Shown here: positions 8,145-10,425 of the stretch, in pieces
Layout: the number at the start of each line of letters is the position of its first letter
Position numbering within the stretch: the first letter of the stretch is position 1
Assembly (NCBI GenBank): GCA_011375275.1
Contig: DRLW01000345.1
Location: 1-10,425 of the forward strand
Length of the DNA stretch: 10,425 nt
Direction: 5' to 3'
Source of the DNA: Bacteroidota bacterium
GTDB lineage: Bacteria > Zhuqueibacterota > Zhuqueibacteria > Zhuqueibacterales > Geothermadaptataceae
Program-made: the position numbers and the translations under genes
The notes under the pieces: model-generated
What the model was told of the DNA's origin: nothing
Databases searched by the model: none
What the model saw: only the letters and a program-made list of their open reading frames with translations

Positions 8145-9677
8145 ATGGATTTTCTCAAAACCTTGCAGATCAAAGACAAAAACTTCGGGGCCTCCAGCGG
8201 CCTGCTCTGGAATGAAACAACGGACCAGGGTGAGCTGAACATCGTCTCTCCGGCAACCGGCGAAGCCATCGCCTCTGTTTATCAGGCTTCTGATCAGGAT
8301 TATGAAACCATCATCAAGCGGGCACAGGAAGCGTTTGTTTACTGGCGCACTGTGCCGGCGCCCAAGCGCGGCGAGGTCGTCCGGCAAATCGGCAACCGCC
8401 TGCGCGATTACAAGGAGCCCCTCGGCAAACTCGTCTCGCTGGAAATGGGTAAATCCCTGCAGGAAGGCCTGGGCGAGGTGCAGGAAATGATCGATATCTG
8501 CGATTTTGCTGTTGGCCAGTCCCGCCAGCTCTATGGCTTCACCATGCACTCCGAACGCCCGGAGCACCGCATGTACGACCAGTACCACCCTCTCGGCACG
8601 GTCGGCATCGTCACGGCGTTCAACTTTCCGGTAGCTGTCTGGGCATGGAATGCCATGCTGGCGACGGTCTGCGGCGATGTCAATTTCTGGAAGCCCTCTT
8701 CGAAAGTGCCGCTCTCTGCCATCGCCGTGCAGAACATCCTGCAGGATGTGATCCGGGACAATGATCTGCCCGAGGGTATCTTCAACCTCATCATCGGCCG
8801 CGGTTCCACGATCGGCGAAAAGATGCTCAACGACAAGCGCGTTCCGCTGATCTCCATCACCGGATCGACGCGCGTTGGACGGCACGCTGCCGAGGTTATT
8901 GCCCGGCGTTTCGGGAAATTCATCCTCGAACTCGGCGGTAATAACGGCATCATCATCACGCCGGATGCGGATTTGAAACTGGCTGTTCCTGCTGTGGTTT
9001 TCGGAGCTGTGGGCACGGCCGGACAGCGCTGCACAACGACACGGCGGCTGATCATCCACGAATCGATCTACGACAAAGTCAAAAACGCGCTGATAAAAGC
9101 ATACGAGGGTTTGCGCATCGGCAATCCCCTGGATGAAAACAACCACGTCGGCCCGCTGATCGACAAGGATGCGGTTGATATGTTTACCTCTGCTCTGCAC
9201 TCCGTGCAGGAGACGGGTGGTAAGGTGATCTTTGGCGGCGAGGTGCTCTCCGGCCCGGGTTATGAATCCGGTTGCTACGTGCGCCCGGCGCTGGTTGAGG
9301 CTGAAAACCACTATGCCATCGTACAGGAAGAAACCTTTGCTCCGATTCTCTATCTGATCAAATACGAGGGCGGGGTCGAGAATGCCATTGCGCTGCACAA
9401 CGACGTCGTGCAGGGTTTGTCCTCGGCAATCTTCACCAACAACCTGCGCGAGGCAGAGACCTTCCTCTCAGCATGGGGTTCTGACTGCGGGATCGCCAAC
9501 GTCAACATCGGCACCTCGGGCGCGGAAATCGGTGGGGCTTTTGGCGGAGAAAAAGAGACCGGCGGCGGCCGTGAATCCGGCTCTGACGCCTGGAAAGCCT
9601 ACATGAGGCGGCAGACCAATACGATCAATTATGGTACCGAACTGCCGCTGGCCCAGGGCATCAAGTTCGAAATCTGA
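8145..9677 (+). CDS. ALDH7-family aldehyde dehydrogenase (aminoadipate-semialdehyde dehydrogenase-like)
   Basis: This is an NAD(P)-dependent aldehyde dehydrogenase that oxidises an aldehyde to a carboxylate in the cytoplasm. Its 510 residues are complete for the superfamily. Catalytic-core residues are Asn160 (TAFNFPVAVW), Lys183 of the cofactor site (NFWKPSS), Glu262 (LELGGNNG) and the nucleophile Cys296 (GQRCTTTRR). EETFAPILY and a glycine-rich C-terminal stretch ending in ETGGGRESGSD complete the core. The overall pattern, notably FNFPVAVWAWN and GQRCTTTRR, fits the ALDH7/antiquitin group, which includes alpha-aminoadipate semialdehyde (piperideine-6-carboxylate) dehydrogenases of lysine catabolism. 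No other lysine-degradation gene is in the window, so the substrate is inferred only from family. The ATG at 8145 has GAGGT seven bases upstream. It appears monocistronic, with its own promoter candidate and a strong terminator. Confidence 0.94.
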   Translation: MDFLKTLQIKDKNFGASSGLLWNETTDQGELNIVSPATGEAIASVYQASDQDYETIIKRAQEAFVYWRTVPAPKRGEVVRQIGNRLRDYKEPLGKLVSLEMGKSLQEGLGEVQEMIDICDFAVGQSRQLYGFTMHSERPEHRMYDQYHPLGTVGIVTAFNFPVAVWAWNAMLATVCGDVNFWKPSSKVPLSAIAVQNILQDVIRDNDLPEGIFNLIIGRGSTIGEKMLNDKRVPLISITGSTRVGRHAAEVIARRFGKFILELGGNNGIIITPDADLKLAVPAVVFGAVGTAGQRCTTTRRLIIHESIYDKVKNALIKAYEGLRIGNPLDENNHVGPLIDKDAVDMFTSALHSVQETGGKVIFGGEVLSGPGYESGCYVRPALVEAENHYAIVQEETFAPILYLIKYEGGVENAIALHNDVVQGLSSAIFTNNLREAETFLSAWGSDCGIANVNIGTSGAEIGGAFGGEKETGGGRESGSDAWKAYMRRQTNTINYGTELPLAQGIKFEI

Positions 9678-9695
9678 CAACCAGCTCTTTTTCAC

Positions 9696-9730
9696 AAGCC
9701 CGGCAGGAGTTGTCTGCCGGGCTTTTTTAT
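9696..9730 (+). terminator. Strong intrinsic terminator of the aldehyde dehydrogenase gene
   Basis: A perfect inverted repeat, AGCCCGGCAG (9697-9706) and CTGCCGGGCT (9714-9723), extends by one A-T pair and encloses a seven-base loop. A run of T follows immediately. It begins about 20 bases after the dehydrogenase stop codon, as expected for a rho-independent terminator. Confidence 0.95.
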
Positions 9731-9800
9731 TGGCTCTTGCATATTTTGTGCTTTTGTCTCAGCCCGCTTTGTGAACTCTGCGAGAGATAACATGGTATCA

Positions 9801-9837
9801 GTGGGACTGAGGAGCCTACGTGATTTCCAGTCCCCAC
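9801..9837. repeat. Inverted repeat (hairpin) 1 of the intergenic region
   Basis: GTGGGACTG (9801-9809) pairs with CAGTCCCCAC (9828-9837) with one bulged base across an 18-base loop. No T-run follows, so it is not a typical terminator. Confidence 0.45.
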
Positions 9838-9933
9838 CGCTGGCAGACTCAAATGACATTCTTTTGGAACGGTTCATGTCAAAAATCAGGGTATGCCAGT
9901 TAAGTGGGTCTGGCCCAGGTTTCGACATCTGTC

Positions 9934-9964
9934 ATTCCGGCCAAGCGCAGCACAGTGCCGGGAT
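9934..9964. repeat. Inverted repeat (hairpin) 2 of the intergenic region
   Basis: ATTCCGGC (9934-9941) pairs with GCCGGGAT (9957-9964), eight positions with one G-T pair and a 15-base loop. The TCATTCCGGC start resembles dispersed extragenic repeats of many bacterial genomes, but copy number cannot be assessed here. Confidence 0.45.
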
Positions 9965-9999
9965 CTCATCTTTTCGGGCACATTGCCTGAGTCTGGGAG

Positions 10000-10031
10000 A
10001 TTCCGATCTTCCCCTGCGGGGAAACCGGAAT
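10000..10031. repeat. Inverted repeat (hairpin) 3 of the intergenic region
   Basis: ATTCCG (10000-10005) and TTCCCC (10009-10014) pair with GGGGAA (10018-10023) and CGGAAT (10026-10031). This gives twelve pairs with a small internal loop and a three-base apical loop. The outer arm shares ATTCCG with hairpin 2, suggesting both belong to one repeat type. Confidence 0.5.
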
Positions 10032-10161
10032 ACGATTCTGTAGTGTAGGCACATGCTGTGGCCAGGCGGACTGGTTGAAAAGAGGCAACTATGCTGAGTT
10101 AATGCAGGATAACCCGAAGTCAAACGAGCAAAACAACCATGAATATTTGAGCTTATACCTG

Positions 10162-10190
10162 TTGTTTCCCATGCCCTGATGTTTTATATT
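10162..10190 (+). promoter_or_regulatory. Promoter candidate for the archease gene
   Basis: TTGTTT (10162-10167) and TATATT (10185-10190) are separated by 17 bases. The -10 box matches five of six consensus bases. Transcription would start near 10197, about 40-50 bases before the archease start codon. Confidence 0.5.
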
Positions 10191-10248
10191 TTCGCGCAAC
10201 TCCAACCAGCTCATCCGGAACCACCAAGCCTGAACTATGCTCATCACC

Positions 10249-10425
10249 ATGCCTGACTGGATAGAACACATCGATCACACCGGAGATGCCGGGTTCATCG
10301 TACAGGCAGACTCTTTGTCCGGCTTGTATGAGCGGGCGGCATGGGCCATGTTCGCGGAGGTGATCACGGATATCGAAACCGTGCGCCCTCGCAAAGCGTT
10401 CTCCTTTCAGTTGGATGCGGATGAT
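10249..10425 (+). CDS. Archease family protein, N-terminal part (cut by the window edge)
   Basis: Archease is a small metal-binding protein that activates the RNA ligase RtcB, speeding its guanylylation and allowing multiple turnover. The 59 codons present begin MPDWIEHIDHTGDAGF, matching the family opening (LDHTADxG) with the metal-ligand aspartate kept (Asp13) but glycine replacing the usual alanine before it. The next part, DSLSGLYERAAWAMFAEVITD, matches the typical helix in which an aromatic-rich run leads to the ITD motif. Full archeases are about 130-150 residues, so over half lies outside. An in-frame ATG at 10237 could add four residues, and a stop (TGA at 10231) excludes anything longer. 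Neither ATG has a clear Shine-Dalgarno. No rtcB is visible in the window. The family call is good although only the N-terminus is seen. Confidence 0.83.
   Translation, partial: MPDWIEHIDHTGDAGFIVQADSLSGLYERAAWAMFAEVITDIETVRPRKAFSFQLDADD

Larger units (their letters stand above)
9731..10161. other. Intergenic region without a convincing gene, containing three inverted repeats
   Basis: Open frames here are short on both strands, lack plausible ribosome sites and show no recognisable protein. The stretch instead contains three separate hairpin-forming inverted repeats (about 9801-9837, 9934-9964 and 10000-10031), none followed by a T-run. It may be a repetitive extragenic element or untranslated structured sequence. 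No tRNA or known regulatory RNA was recognised. Confidence 0.55.

Noticed and set aside
8035..8238. Plus-strand open frame of 67 codons beginning in the dehydrogenase leader
   Set aside because: Its second half is out of frame inside the dehydrogenase gene, and there is no good ribosome site, so it was not called as a leader peptide.
7995..9398. Minus-strand open frame of 467 codons over the aldehyde dehydrogenase gene
   Set aside because: It mirrors the dehydrogenase coding strand, has no family motif, and would run through the dehydrogenase promoter region.
9692..9928. Minus-strand open frame of 78 codons running into the dehydrogenase terminator
   Set aside because: It overlaps the terminator hairpin and hairpin 1, its sequence looks like translated intergenic repeat, and no ribosome site is evident.
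10089..10271. Minus-strand open frame of 60 codons between hairpin 3 and archease
   Set aside because: It overlaps the archease start and its promoter candidate, and shows no recognisable sequence.

Overview
The window is an ordinary-looking bacterial chromosome segment, densely packed and mostly transcribed leftwards. Seven minus-strand genes fill roughly 1-7730, one plus-strand gene lies at 8145-9677, and the 5' part of another plus-strand gene runs off the right edge. Base composition is moderately GC-rich. Several starts have clear Shine-Dalgarno sites, and there are sigma70-type promoters with 17-base spacers. The lineage cannot be named from this sequence. A bacterial myo-inositol-phosphate synthase next to a CDP-alcohol phosphatidyltransferase, with archease and ALDH7-type dehydrogenase nearby, would suit a Gram-negative-type lineage such as the FCB superphylum, but that is only a guess.

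Left block (1-3107, minus strand): thymidylate kinase (tmk) is read first. It overlaps by 4 bases the widest reading of a membrane-anchored S41/C-terminal processing protease. After about 150 bases comes the N-terminal third or less of pyruvate, phosphate dikinase (ppdK), cut by the window edge.

Middle block (3335-7614, minus strand): in transcription order these are rsmI (16S rRNA 2'-O-methyltransferase), a CDP-alcohol phosphatidyltransferase joined to it by an ATGA overlap, myo-inositol-1-phosphate synthase, and a MATE-family transporter 39 bases further on. The synthase makes inositol phosphate from glucose 6-phosphate. The transferase has the complete catalytic motif of enzymes that join an alcohol phosphate to CDP-diacylglycerol. 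Together they suggest a route to an inositol phospholipid, which is the most interesting biology in the window. A near-consensus sigma70 promoter lies upstream of rsmI.

Right block: a divergent intergenic region carries that leftward promoter and a rightward promoter candidate for an ALDH7-family aldehyde dehydrogenase. The dehydrogenase gene ends at a strong intrinsic terminator. About 500 bases without a convincing gene follow, containing three inverted repeats, then a promoter candidate and the start of an archease gene, truncated at the right edge.

No CRISPR array, insertion sequence, tRNA, rRNA or defence system was seen. I found no clear evidence for a previously undescribed system. 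The items worth checking are the inositol-lipid gene set with its adjacent MATE protein, the open frame upstream of rsmI, and the structured intergenic region before archease.
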